Shown here in pieces: positions 53,301 through 64,000 of a stretch of 64,000 nt of DNA (its first letter is position 1; each line of letters starts with the position of its first letter). A program made the position numbers and the translations under genes. Below the pieces are notes generated by a model, which saw nothing but the letters and a program-made list of their open reading frames with translations, searched no databases and was not told the origin of the DNA. This DNA comes from Neocallimastix lanati (nom. inval.) (lineage: Eukaryota; Neocallimastigomycota; Neocallimastigomycetes; Neocallimastigales; Neocallimastigaceae): positions 1,667,501 through 1,731,500 of the forward strand of contig JACVTC010000012.1 of NCBI GenBank assembly GCA_016946835.1. Direction: 5' to 3'.

Positions 53301-55385
53301 CTGAACTATTACCAATATATTCTGTACTAGAGGTAGAAGAATTCGCTGAATGAGCATATATATCAGTGGAAAGCAAATTAATTTCATCAGAATCCGAATT
53401 ATAACCTTAATGTTATTATTAAATATATTAATTAAAAATAAATAAATAAATAAATAAATAAAAATATAATGTAAAATAAAATTAAATAAATATAATATAA
53501 ATAATAAAATATAAAATTGTAAATAAATATAATTTAATTTCAATACTAATAATTATAAATTAAACGATTTTATTAATTATAATAATTTACATATTTCTGT
53601 TTTTTCAGCTTCATCTTGATAGGAAAGAGTTAAACTATTTAAAGATGATTTGGAATATTTTTTATGCAAAGGTATATTATATAAAGGATTTATGATATTA
53701 TTCATATTATTCATTGGTATATTAAGAATATATTTCTCCTCTTCTTTAGTAAGACGATGAAATGAATCTGATATAGCTGATACATCGAAATGATATATTT
53801 TCATTTCGTTTATTATATCTTTAATTGAAATTTGATAAGAGTTATATATGATAGTACATTGTTTTTTCATAAAATCAAATTTTACAGGACTTTTTATTCC
53901 TGAAATTTTTAATAATTTTGATTCTAGATACATTGCTTCTGATGCTCTATTTAATTTTGGTAAAACAAATGATATGGCATGTAATGAAATTTTTTCATTA
54001 TCATTAGAATTATTTTCTAAATCCTTAAAAGATAATGAACTTCTTTTTACTTCATCTTTATTTGAAAATTCCGAATCTAATATTAAATTAATATATATAA
54101 CAGTATATTATAATAATTGAAATAATAAAGTTAATAAAAGATAAAATAGAATATATTATATATTATATGTAATATTAATAATTTTTAATAAAATTAAAAA
54201 AAAAAAAAAAAATTCAATATTTATAGAGTATAAATGTTGATACTTACATTCCATTTGAATTCTATTAATATATATATTCATTTCATTTAAAATTAGTCTA
54301 ATATCATCAAAAATAAAGCATTCACTTGATTCATGATAATAAAAAATCATTGAAAAGCGATATATTTCTGAATTTAAATCCTCATTTACTTTATTATCCA
54401 GTTCAATCCATGGTTGTTGAATAAACTGAATTGATTGAATATCAATTTGATCAAATAAATATTGACTTATATAATTCTTTAACCAAAGTATACAATCATT
54501 ACAATCCGGATGGCATATTCCTGAGGTAATTCTATTGTTAAATTTATTTTCTTTTGAATAACAATAAAGTTCAATAAGAGCACTTTTATTATATTTATTT
54601 TGATATTTAATACTTGACATAATATCTTGATCTTGATCTTCTGAGGAATTCAAAAATTCATTAATAAAACTATCATCAAAATCTTTTGTATTTTCATTTA
54701 TATTATGCTCATTTATTGGATCATTAATTGATTGAACTTCATATGTAGTTGAACTAATTTTTTTATTCGTAACATCACTATAGGTTACTTTAATATATGG
54801 TGAAGTAATGACTTCCAAAATATTTAATCCACTTTGAGATATAATATTTTTTATTAATAGTAAGTTCGTAAAATCCGGATTATATTTGATTTTAATTTGA
54901 CTAGTTAATAATGATATATGAACACTTGAAACAATAGACGGTGAAATATAAAACGAAGGATTTAACAATGGATATTCATGAATATCACCCAATGAAGCAG
55001 TATCAAGAATATTTAATGAAGTTTTCTGATTTTGAATATTTTCGAAGTGAATAAGATTTTTTTGTTCAATTTCATTATTATTTATACATTCTTTATAATG
55101 ATATTGATATTCAACAAAATCTTCTTCATTTCCTAAACCTGGTATAGAATACAATCTTTTCTTTAAGGCTTCTAATTTTTCTGAAGGAAAATTATTTAAT
55201 TCCTCTTTATCAAAATTAAATGTTATATACTTTGTTTTCCATATTGTTTTATTACCTTTTGAGAATGAATATCCATTTATTGATTTTTTTATTATATTTT
55301 TTCTTTCCTTTCCATAATTTTCAACCTTATAATTAAATATTGAACGAAATTTTGGCAAAGAATTGTGGCAAATATGATATTCCAT
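50387..55385 (-). CDS. P1B (copper-type) ATPase-like pseudoenzyme, 4 exons
   Basis: Exons 55385-54248, 54076-53591, 53405-50861 and 50678-50387 join in phase to 1486 aa. Residues 1-545 hold several degenerate heavy-metal-associated (HMA-like) modules without a proper CxxC. The membrane and cytosolic core follows the Cu-ATPase order, but the catalytic motifs are changed: actuator TGE is CGN in LDESMICGN (874-882); the membrane CPC is CPY (999-1001); the phosphorylation motif DKTGT is NKDQV, with Asn1044 (codon 51900-51898) replacing the phosphorylated Asp; TGD reads SND; GDGxND reads GNDIND; and the nucleotide-binding HP of SEHPLA is NI. Hydrophobic segments, including the last two before the C-terminus (TGFLYPYTW region), are kept. 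The frame is fully open, so this looks like a maintained pseudoenzyme, not a dead gene. Its role, perhaps metal binding or regulation at a membrane, is unknown. Confidence 0.85.
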
Positions 55386-56054
55386 TTTTAAAATATATTT
55401 AAAACTTTTAAATTTATATTTTTTTTTAACTTTCGTTTAATATATATTTATAATAATATATTAATAAAGTGTTATATTTAATAATAATTGGATAAAAAAA
55501 AAAATAAATAAACTTCCTGAAAATTTAATGCTTTTTTTTATCTATTTAAAAGTCATTTGATTCAACCGAAAATAAAAATATTAAAATTTTATTATATGTT
55601 TTAAATTATTTCTATTGGAATAAAATAAATCTATTTTTATATATAATATTTATTCTTATTTTTTATAAATTTTAAAAAGAACTACGTATAAATTAACAAA
55701 ACATTAAAAATACATAAAATTTATTAATATTATCGTAAATATAAAAAACTAATACTAAAAATATTAAATTGATAATTTATTTAATAATTTTAAATTTATA
55801 TTTATTATATTATAATTAATACTTTATATGAATTTATAATGTTCAACTGTTTAATTTTATTATTCTTTCTTATTTCTGTAATACAATTTTAATTTTAAAT
55901 ATTATTATTATTTTTCTTTTCTCTTGTTATTTATATTGAATTAGTATTTGTTTTATGAAATTAAAGTTTTTTATGATGTTTATTGTATATCGAAGTTCTT
56001 TCTATTAAATCTTATCTCGGTTGTTCTTTTTTCTACTTTAAACTAAATAAAACT

Positions 56055-56091
<37 letters not shown>

Positions 56092-56218
56092 AATTTTTTT
56101 TTATTTTTGTGAGATAAGTACTTGCTAAAAAAAAAAAAGTTTTATTTTATAAAGAAAGGAATTAATAATAATATTAATAATAATAATTATAATAATAAAA
56201 AAATAAAATAAAATAAAA

Positions 56219-56249
<31 letters not shown>

Positions 56250-57067
56250 AAAATAAAATAAATAATAAATACTAATAGATAATTGTTTTTTTTTTTTTTT
56301 TTTTTTTTTTTATTTAATGGATTTTGTTTTTTCCATAATTTGTAATTCCTCTCTTTTTTTTTTTTTTTTTTTTTTTTTTTATTGTTATGTTGTTATAAAT
56401 ATCGAAGTACTTTTATAGAAGTTGCTTAGAAATAAGTAATATATATAACATAAGAAAAAAATAATTAATAAATATTAAAATGAAGAAATTACTTTAATAA
56501 TAATAATAATAAATAATAAATTAAATATTAAATAATGATAATAAAATTTTGAAATAAAATCTAAATTTTAAAATATTCAAATATATGTTAATATATTGGA
56601 TTATATTGAAATTATATTATTTTACTGTTTTTTAATTTATATTATAATTAAAATTGAATTGTTTATATTGTATTTAATTTATTAAAATAAATACATAAAA
56701 AAAAAAGGAGAGAAAATATTTCAAAATATTAAATAATTAATTTTTTTTAAAATGTTATGGATTTAAACTTTAGCAATTATCATTTATTATATTTGATAAT
56801 TTAGAAATATGTATTTATAAAAATATTTTTTATAGTATATTAAATAATTATATATAAATATATTTAAATATATTTAATATAAAGTCATTAATAGTAATGG
56901 CGTCATGTGATATCATATCCTTCTACATTACATAACAATGCTAAGAAATAATTTCTAGATTACAGTTTTTAACTTTTATAAATAAATTATAGTAATAATA
57001 ATGAAATATATCAATAAATAAATAGAATCAACTGTATCAAACAAAAATAAAAGAGAAATGATATTAT

Positions 57068-57099
<32 letters not shown>

Positions 57100-57105
<6 letters not shown>

Positions 57106-57320
57106 TATTATTTATTATTTATTATTTATTATTTATTATTTATTATTAATTATTAATTATTTATTATTTATTATTTATTATTTATTATTTATTATTTATT
57201 ATTTATTATTTATTATTTATTATTTATTATTTATTATTTATTATTTATTATTTATTATTTATTATTTATTATTTATTATTTATAATTTATTATTTATTAT
57301 TTATTATTTATTATTTATCA
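57100..57320. repeat. (TTATTAT)n heptamer array
   Basis: About 30 nearly perfect heptamers, the same unit as at 8.7-9.2 kb and the complement of the unit at 34.1 kb. Confidence 0.9.
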
Positions 57321-57334
57321 AATTTATATACTAA

Positions 57335-57460
57335 TAAATAATAAAATTTAAAATATAAATATTTATATATATATATAATAATAAAAATTAAAATATAAAT
57401 ATTTATATATATATATATATATATAATAATAAAATTTAAAATATAAATATTTATATTTTA
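57335..57460. repeat. Short tandem copies of an AATAATAAAATTTAAAATATAAATATTTATAT-type unit
   Basis: Three copies of about 45-60 bp start near 57335, 57377 and 57425. Each contains AAAATATAAATATTTATAT and is followed by AT runs of different length. Confidence 0.6.
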
Positions 57461-57686
57461 ATTTTTATTATTTATTATCATATAAATTTGATAAAAAAAG
57501 AATATCTTTAAATTTTTAAACATGAAATGAATAATGAAGAGATGTACTTTCCTTTATTTATTCAATCATCGAAAAATAACATAAATTACTATAATATAAT
57601 GAATAAAAATGAATTTATAAACTTATTTTTAATTTCTTAAATAATAGACAAAAATAAATTGTGACAAATCCAATTAACATCAATTA

Positions 57687-57733
<47 letters not shown>

Positions 57734-58316
57734 TATTAAGCTTTAAAAATGATAATACAACAAAAGATATTATACATATAAAAAAAAATATTTTAACATA
57801 ATTATATACATATATAATTTGATTTTATCATTTGTATATCAAATAAAAAAAAATTATAATATGTCACCAAAATAATAAATAATGTTAATTAATAAAAAAA
57901 ATTTTTCAATATGAATTACAAAATTTATTTTGTAATAATTAGGAAATTTATTATTTTCGTATTACTTTTTATAAAATATATATTATAATTTAATAAATTG
58001 TAAATAATGGATTCTTATCTGATAAAGGATGTAAACTTATTGATGCTTCCACCTATATCAATTATACTAAAAAAAATATAAGAAGATAATTAAACTGATT
58101 AAAAAAATATATTTGATTTATAATATCAGACTTTATTAAATATTTCTTATATTACAAATATTTAAAGAATTAATAAATCATATTAAATTTATAATTAAAT
58201 TAATAATTTTACAGTCTAATTAGTAATCTTTAATTATTATAATTAATACTTAATTTCAATGGTTAATTAGTAGCATTTTTCTAAAGTAATATTTTCTATT
58301 TTTATTATTTTTTTTT

Positions 58317-58745
58317 AATTGGGATTAACGAGAGAGGAGGATAATAGGACCTCTAGTCTCTCTATTAAACTTATTAGATTCTCATTGAATTATTTGCCAT
58401 ATTGTTTCGACGTTGAAGAGGAAATCCCTCTAAGCAAGGCTAATATGATAAACATTTCCTATACTCCGCTTTAAATGGCGAGTTTTTCAATGACTCTTGA
58501 GCTATAATCGAGGTAGGGATAAATTTACTAATTCTCTCACAGATAAAATGCTCCCAACACTTGCAATCATATAGTCTTTCAATAGGAATATTTATCACGT
58601 CGAAGGAATACCAACTTCATTTACAAGGAAAAAAACTCTGAAAAGATGAATAATTGTGGGTTCAAACTGAATCCTTATGTGTGTCTGTCCCAAATACCAA
58701 CTATAAGGATAAAAACTGGAAAGACAGTATTTAACATTTCTATTA
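58317..58745 (-). pseudogene. Island of atypical composition, possible gene or element relic
   Basis: About 430 bp are clearly richer in G/C than everything within several kb on both sides. The minus strand has one continuous open stretch of 58 codons (58616-58440, from SWYSFDV to CLSY and a stop) with Cys/Trp/His (DCKCWEHF) and normal amino-acid variety, but no in-frame ATG. Flanking parts have stops in all frames. The segment 58323-58360 is rich in GAGAGAGG/CTCTCT. It may be a remnant exon, a dead transposable element or a non-coding RNA. I recognise no family. Confidence 0.3.
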
Positions 58746-59829
58746 ATCATATTTAAGAGTTTTATTATATCTTCATTATTGTAATTTTACATTATTTTTT
58801 ACATTATATTTAATCAAATTTAATTTAATTAGGATTATAAACTATAAAAAATAATTAAATATATCTTTTTATATAAAATAAGTGTATATTACGGTTGTTA
58901 AAAATTCGGTACGATTTAGATAGTTAATTTATTATTAATTATATTTATCTTAATATTATTTAAAATTTCATTCTATATCATCTTGTTGTACAAATATTTT
59001 AATATAAATTTAAATATTTAATTAAATTTAATTTAATTTAATTTAATTTAATTTAATTATGGATAATAAATTATAATAAAATAAATAAATATATCTTCTT
59101 GTATAAAAAAAATGAGTTAATACGGGGTAATATTTATTTTAATTTATATGATTAAAATAAATATTACCATGATTAATTTATTATTTGTCATTATTTTTTT
59201 CTTTCTTTTATTTTTTATAAATTTAATTACTTTTCTATTTATTATTATATTCTTACGAAACTTATTATATTAATAATATAAACATTTTATTTAATAAAAT
59301 CCTTCAAAACTTCTAATTTCCTCCAAATATTTTTCATCAAAAAAAAAAAATTATCGTTCTTTTTAAAATTATCCTAAAAACATCATAAAATATAACATTA
59401 TTGCTATTAATGTATTAATATTAATTCAAAAAAAAATTTTTTTTTTTTACTGTATTATTAATTTTATTAATTGTTTTTATTATTTTTTCTTCCTTTACTT
59501 TTTTACTACTTTATTTTTTATATTACATTTATTTTATTTTTTTTTTTTTTATTATTTCTATTTTTCATTAATAATTTTTTTTTATTTTTACTACGTTATT
59601 ATTTATTACTTTAATTACTATGAGCTTTTCTTTTTAATTTTTTATCTTTTTTTATTTATTTCATTTAATTTTTAAATTTTAAAAAATACTTCTTATTGAA
59701 ATATAAATTTTAAAAGTTGCTATTTTAAAAAAAAATAAAAACAACAACTTTACTATTCCTAAATTATTTTAGGTTTTCAAATCTCTTTTAATGAGATGAT
59801 ACATTTCATATATTTTTCATTAAACTAAC
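58746..59829. other. 3' flank of the GH48 gene, AT-rich
   Basis: No gene is seen. An (ATTTA) run of TTTAATTTAA type lies at 59015-59060, and a near-perfect hairpin GGTAATATTTATTTTAATT / AATAAATATTACC lies at 59126-59168. Confidence 0.5.
59126..59168. repeat. Hairpin with AT-rich arms
   Basis: GGTAATATTTATTTTAAT (59126-59143) pairs with ATTAAAATAAATATTACC-type sequence (59152-59168) around a short loop. It is a strong stem of unknown role, about 660 bp 3' of the cellulase stop. Confidence 0.6.
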
Positions 59830-62121
59830 TTAACAATTTAATGGAATACCACACCATTCGTCATTTTCAACTCCCCACTTGCCATCTCCATCTTCAAAGT
59901 AAACTTCTCCACATGATGAACAGCATTTATATCCTTGAGAATTAATAGAGGCTGAACATTTATCAGTTGGGGCTGCTGTCTTACCACATCCACACCATTC
60001 GTTGTTTTCAACTCCCCAGTCACCATCCTCATCACTGTAAACAACTGAACAACCTGCCTTACAACATTTGTAACCTTGTCTAGTAATAGAAGCTGAACAA
60101 GTACCAGCTGGACTTGGACTTGGACTTGGTCCTGGATTTGGGACATCACCAAGCATAGATGGAACATCATAAATATCTAAAAGACCATTGTTAACCATAA
60201 TTTCAGTTTGACCCCAGAATCTGTGGTAAGTGAAGGTTGGAGCATCACCTTCATTAAGGAAGTTTTCAACTTGTGCCCATTCTGGATCTTGCTTGTACTT
60301 TGGACGAATGTCAATGAAAGTATTACCATTTCTAAGATTAGCACCTTGAGCATTCTTACCTGTCCATCCGTATGGAATGTAAACTTCATCTCCAAACTTA
60401 GAGTAATCAAGACGAGCTTCTTCAGTGGCATAACCAAGATTATCCTTATAGTTTTCCATGGCATCCATAACATCAACAACAAGTCTAAGACCTTCTTGAT
60501 CTTGATCCTTCATAGAAAGCCATAATAAACCCTTGGTGATAGAAGCAATTGATCCAAGATCAGTACCTTCTGATGAAACAGTACCATGAAGAGAAGCATT
60601 ACGATTACTCTTATCAAAGTCAGAAGCCTTCCATTGATCTGGATTACCTGACCATTCTAAGTTAGTGGCATGAACAATTTCTCCACCATTAACACGGGTA
60701 GTATTCTTGACCCATTTAGCCCAATCTCTACAAATCTTTCCTGCCTTTTCATTACCAGAAACATAGTAAAGAGAACAGACACGTTCCATACCCCAACCTT
60801 GCATACCTGTCCAATTGTTGGATGGTGGATCGTGATAAACTGGTTGCCAATCGTAGTACATACCATAGAAAGTGGTAATGTCACTATCTGGTTGAGCGTA
60901 GTGACCTTGCCATGAGTTAGTGGCACCTCCAGCAATACAACCTTCTGAAGTTTGTAACCATCTGAATAATTCTAATTGACGATCTAATGAAGTAGCCCAA
61001 TCCATAACTGCAGTAGCACCCTTTGGCTTGAAGGCTGGTTCAGTAGAAAGAACCCAAGCAGCTAATGGATTTTGGTAACCAGTGTGAGTATGAGATGAAC
61101 CAATTCTCCATGCCCAATCACCTTGTAAACCTCCACCCCAAGCGAAGTACCAAGAGATAAGATAGTGAGGTGAATTCTTACCACGTCCAGCTTGGCATTG
61201 TTGGTAACCGATACAATTACCAATCTTCTTGAAATACTTATCATATTGAGCATAACGTAAGTAATCTCCAAGCTTAGCTGCCTTAGAAGCAACTGAAGAA
61301 AGATCATAACCATCTTCTTGAGCCCAAATTTATCCAAAGTAAGCAGCTTGAATGGCTCGAGCATCAGCATCTGGTGCTGCTGTGTATCTCCATTGCTTAG
61401 AGTAGCTGTTATCTCCTGTGAAAAGATCTAAGAATCCATTACGCCCACCCCACTTCATGGTTTCCCAACATGGATGTGGAACGGTCTTCCAAGTGGATTC
61501 AGATGGACCACGTTGGAAAGTGTTAATGAATGATGGCTTACTTCTACCATCTCCTTGTTGACCATAACCATACCAATTATCACCATCGATAATCCAATGC
61601 ATAGCATAGATATCCCAAGTACCATAAGCTTGTTGAAGTTCCTTAGCAATTGGATCTTGACCAACAATACCATCTTGGAAGACAAGTTGAGCTGGATAAT
61701 TCTCAATATCATCATCTTCTGGAGCATAAGTTGCTGGAGCAGCTGCATTGTATTTGTTGTTACCTGGTTGGTTTTTATTATCTGGAATCATGTGCTTTTC
61801 TAAGTATTTCCAAGCTGTTTCAACACCAGAGTAATCACCAGTAAGCTTTCCATTAACAGCTTCTAACCAAACCCAAAAGGAATAGGTTTCAGAAACAGAT
61901 TCGTGACCTTGATCTGGAGCTTCAACCATAAGAGTTTCAACAGAGTGATATGGAACATTTTCTGGTGAGAAATATTCAGATCTGTATGAACCATTACCAG
62001 TCATAATATTGTAATGTTCAATAGCACGTTGACCATATTGAGTGTTGGCACGCTTTTTCATTGGAGCTGCCATAACAGCAGTAGCACCAAGAAGAGCAAT
62101 AGCGGATCTAATGGATGGCAT
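59830..62121 (-). pseudogene. cel48A: GH48 cellulase with two fungal dockerins, one in-frame stop
   Basis: A single uninterrupted frame of 763 codons runs from ATG 62121 to TAA 59832-59830, except for one TAA at 61332-61330 (codon 264, between AAYFG and IWAQEDG). Residues 1-18 are a signal peptide (MPSIRSAIALLGATAVMAA), followed by KKR. The GH48 catalytic module spans about 30-655, with the acid/base Glu region HESVSETYSFWVWLEA. A Pro/Ser linker (PGPSPSPSP) precedes two Cys-rich dockerins at 675-713 and 722-763 (CSAS...GYKCC...W-G-V-E-N-x-E-W-C-G). GH48 enzymes are processive reducing-end cellobiohydrolases; the dockerins attach them to the fungal cellulosome outside the cell. The gene has no intron, in keeping with bacterial ancestry of fungal GH48. 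Both sides of the stop are perfectly conserved in sense, so the change is recent, an assembly error, or a suppressed codon. The in-frame ATG at 62178 is a less likely start. Confidence 0.92.
59833..60099 (-). other. Tandem fungal dockerin (CBM10-type) domains
   Basis: Two ~40-residue modules share 50-60% identity, each with a Cys pattern C..GYKCC..C......GDG.WGVEN.EWCG. They mediate binding to scaffoldin in Neocallimastigomycota cellulosomes and differ from bacterial dockerins. Confidence 0.93.
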
Positions 62122-62315
62122 TTTAATATTTAAATTTTCTTTAATTATCAAAAATAGAAATAAAAAAAGAATAATCACAATAACAATAAGATATTATTAT
62201 ACAATAATAATAAGATAAATATTTTTATTTCTTAATAGTTCGTTCCGGCGAACAATTATATTTTTTTATTAAAAATAAAAATTAATATTAAAAAATATTA
62301 TATTTTTAATTATTA

Positions 62316-62350
<35 letters not shown>

Positions 62351-63344
62351 AAGTACTTTTGACTTTTTATATATTTTAAAAAATATTCATATTTATATGA
62401 AATTTTAAAATAATAAATAATATTATAATAAGTATATATATATCTTTCTCTAAAGTAAATTTTTTATTATTATAATTATTATTATTATAATTAATTTTAA
62501 TTTAAATTTAATATATACTAAAATGAAATATAAAAAAAAACAAAATGACTTATTAAAATATAAAAAATTAAATTACTTAAAATCTATAAAGATTAAATTA
62601 AATTTGAATAATAAAATGTAAAATTTTCAGAAACAAATTTTATTTTCATAATTTAAATATCATTAATTTTCCTTCTTTATCATAAAATAAAGTTTAAAAA
62701 AAAAAATAAATAAATTTTAAATAAATGAAATAAAAAATTCTCCATTGAAAAGATATAATATTAAGTTAACATAATAAAAATATATATATATATATATATA
62801 TATTGTAAATTTCATAAAACCTTAACTATATATAAATATTCCAAGTTATAATAAAAATAATTTTTTAATAAATAAAATTCATAAAAATTTTAAATATATT
62901 TTAGTAAATTAAATTCTTTTTTCTATTTTATTTTTTTCATTTTTTAATTTTAATATTAATAATCAATTAATATATATAATTATATAATAAATTAATAGCA
63001 TTGACATATCTAATAACATGAATTTTTTTTTATGAAATAATTAAATATAAAATTAAATTTATTTTAATTTTATTTTGAATTTTATAAAAATGATAATAAA
63101 TATTTAATTTTTAAACCATATGATTGTATTAACACTAATTAAAAAATATTTAAATTTATTATTGTATTTATCAATAAAGAATTATTACAAAAAATATAAA
63201 TAATTTAGTAGCCTAAGTAAAAAAAATTTAAATAATGGTCATATAATGATATATTATAGTCCTTTTAATCTTATTTCTATAAAATTCTAATAATATGAAC
63301 TGCATTTATATAACTTTACTATATATATTATATTTTTATCATAT
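62122..63344. promoter_or_regulatory. GH48 upstream region
   Basis: AT-rich sequence between the GH48 start and the 3' end of the next gene on the same strand; the GH48 promoter should be here. It contains an A run at 62318-62348 and the palindrome at 62238-62253. No coding exon is seen. Confidence 0.5.
62238..62253. promoter_or_regulatory. GC-rich palindrome upstream of GH48
   Basis: GTTCGTTCCGGCGAAC has perfect 5-bp inverted ends (GTTCG/CGAAC) around TTCCGG. It sits 117 bp 5' of the cellulase ATG in otherwise A/T-only DNA. It could bind a dimeric regulator; this is an inference from composition and position. Confidence 0.4.
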
Positions 63345-63940
63345 TTAATATAAAATTTGAATCATATTATTATAAATAATTTGACGAAGATTAAGTGGAT
63401 CTTCACTTCCATTACTGAATTTAATTAAATAATAACCATAAAAGAACTTTTCATTTTTGGGACCTAAATCAAGTCTAATTTGAAATTTGGAAAATTTTTT
63501 ATTTTTTACTGAAGCTGAAATATTAAAATTATTAAAAAAAGAAAAATAAAAGCCAAAATAAAATGAATATATATGTGTATATATATTATAATATGTTTAT
63601 AAAAAATTATTTATAAAATATTTAAAAATGAAATAAAAAAAATATTAAGTTATTTTTTTATTTATAAATTTAAAATTTATAAATTATATATACATAATAA
63701 AAAAATATTTCTATCAAAAGTTTTAATAATATTCTTAAAACAAAAAGTAATAAATTCAAATTCAGTGAATGAAGGTGTTACCAAAAAAAGTAAAAAAAGT
63801 AAAAAAAGTTTAAATTATCTTTTCTCATAACATAAACGGTTGGAATGTAATAATCATTAAAAATTTAATTTTAATCAATATTACAATCCCAATAATTATT
63901 TGGATAATGGAAAGTACCAAGAGCTTTTACTCTTTTTTTT
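63345..63940 (-). CDS. 3' exons of an unrecognised gene (partial, right edge)
   Basis: The last exon, 63514-63345, joins in phase to 63940-63885 (donor GTAATA, acceptor CAG) and reads KALGTFHYPNNYWD, then FSKFQIRLDLG, FFYGYYLIKFSNGSEDP and a stop at 63345. The pattern of strands with YPNNYW, GYYLIKF and NGS suggests a small beta-sandwich, perhaps a carbohydrate-binding module like CBM21, but I cannot confirm this. A further coding-like piece (KFNCNLNVNVSFIHNN) lies at 63998-63945 in another frame, so the gene continues to the right beyond the window. Confidence 0.5.
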
Positions 63941-64000
63941 CTATAGTAATATTATTATGTATGAAGGAAACGTTAACATTTAAATTACAATTAAACTTTT

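Larger units (their letters stand above)
55386..58316. other. Intergenic, simple-sequence rich
   Basis: There are no supported genes. The region has A runs at 56058-56091, 56222-56247 and 57688-57729, and a heptamer array at 57100-57320. A further inverted pair surrounds 57323-57480, where AAATTTATATAC-type sequence and AATATAAATATTTATATAT recur. Confidence 0.55.

Noticed and set aside
59838-61803. Secondary frames within the GH48 gene on both strands
   Set aside because: They are overlapped by the conserved GH48 and dockerin frame.
62122-62178. Upstream in-frame ATG for GH48 at 62178
   Set aside because: It would add a poly-Phe/Leu leader ahead of a normal fungal signal peptide; the ATG at 62121 is preceded by an A-rich start context.

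Overview
The window is nuclear DNA of a very AT-rich eukaryote. It is almost certainly an anaerobic gut fungus (Neocallimastigomycota: Piromyces, Neocallimastix, Anaeromyces or a relative). The reasons are extreme AT bias with homopolymer runs of 40-70 nt, genes broken by AT-rich GTAAGT/GTATGT...TAG introns, Asn- and Gln-rich proteins, and above all a family 48 cellulase ending in two Cys-rich fungal dockerins (CBM10 type), the signature of fungal cellulosomes. Exon structures below were built by hand by matching intron phases; every multi-exon model closes in frame.

Layout, left to right: (1) the first exon of a Gln/Ser/Thr-rich protein on the minus strand, running off the left edge; (2) about 12.5 kb of AT-rich sequence with simple repeats and no gene I can support; (3) a ten-exon ULK/ATG1-like Ser/Thr kinase gene (24160 to 16428, minus) with an 18-nt microexon; (4) a nine-exon gene (28889 to 25680, minus) whose product ends in a REV1-type BRCT domain, with no polymerase domain; (5) a two-exon gene of unknown function (31567 to 30445, minus); (6) 31.6-39.6 kb, a repeat and relic zone with tandem duplications, foldback repeats, a decayed Ty1/copia end and a broken gene; (7) eIF3a (43302 to 39634, minus) and, divergently, a nine-exon PUF60-type splicing factor (44109 to 46719, plus); (8) AT-rich spacer; (9) a four-exon gene (55385 to 50387, minus) for a copper-ATPase-like protein of 1486 aa that has lost its catalytic residues; (10) spacer with an isolated, less AT-rich island at 58.32-58.74 kb; (11) a GH48-double dockerin cellulase gene (62121 to 59830, minus), intron-free and carrying one in-frame TAA; (12) the 3' exons of another minus-strand gene at the right edge.

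The genes do not form a pathway. The only functional neighbourhood is the divergent eIF3a/PUF60 pair (translation initiation and splicing), which share an ~800-bp intergenic region. The observations most worth following are the P1B-ATPase pseudoenzyme, the REV1-like BRCT protein that stops before the polymerase region and ends in a PCNA-box-like peptide, the chain of tiny 5' exons in the kinase gene, and the single nonsense codon inside an otherwise intact cellulosomal GH48 gene.
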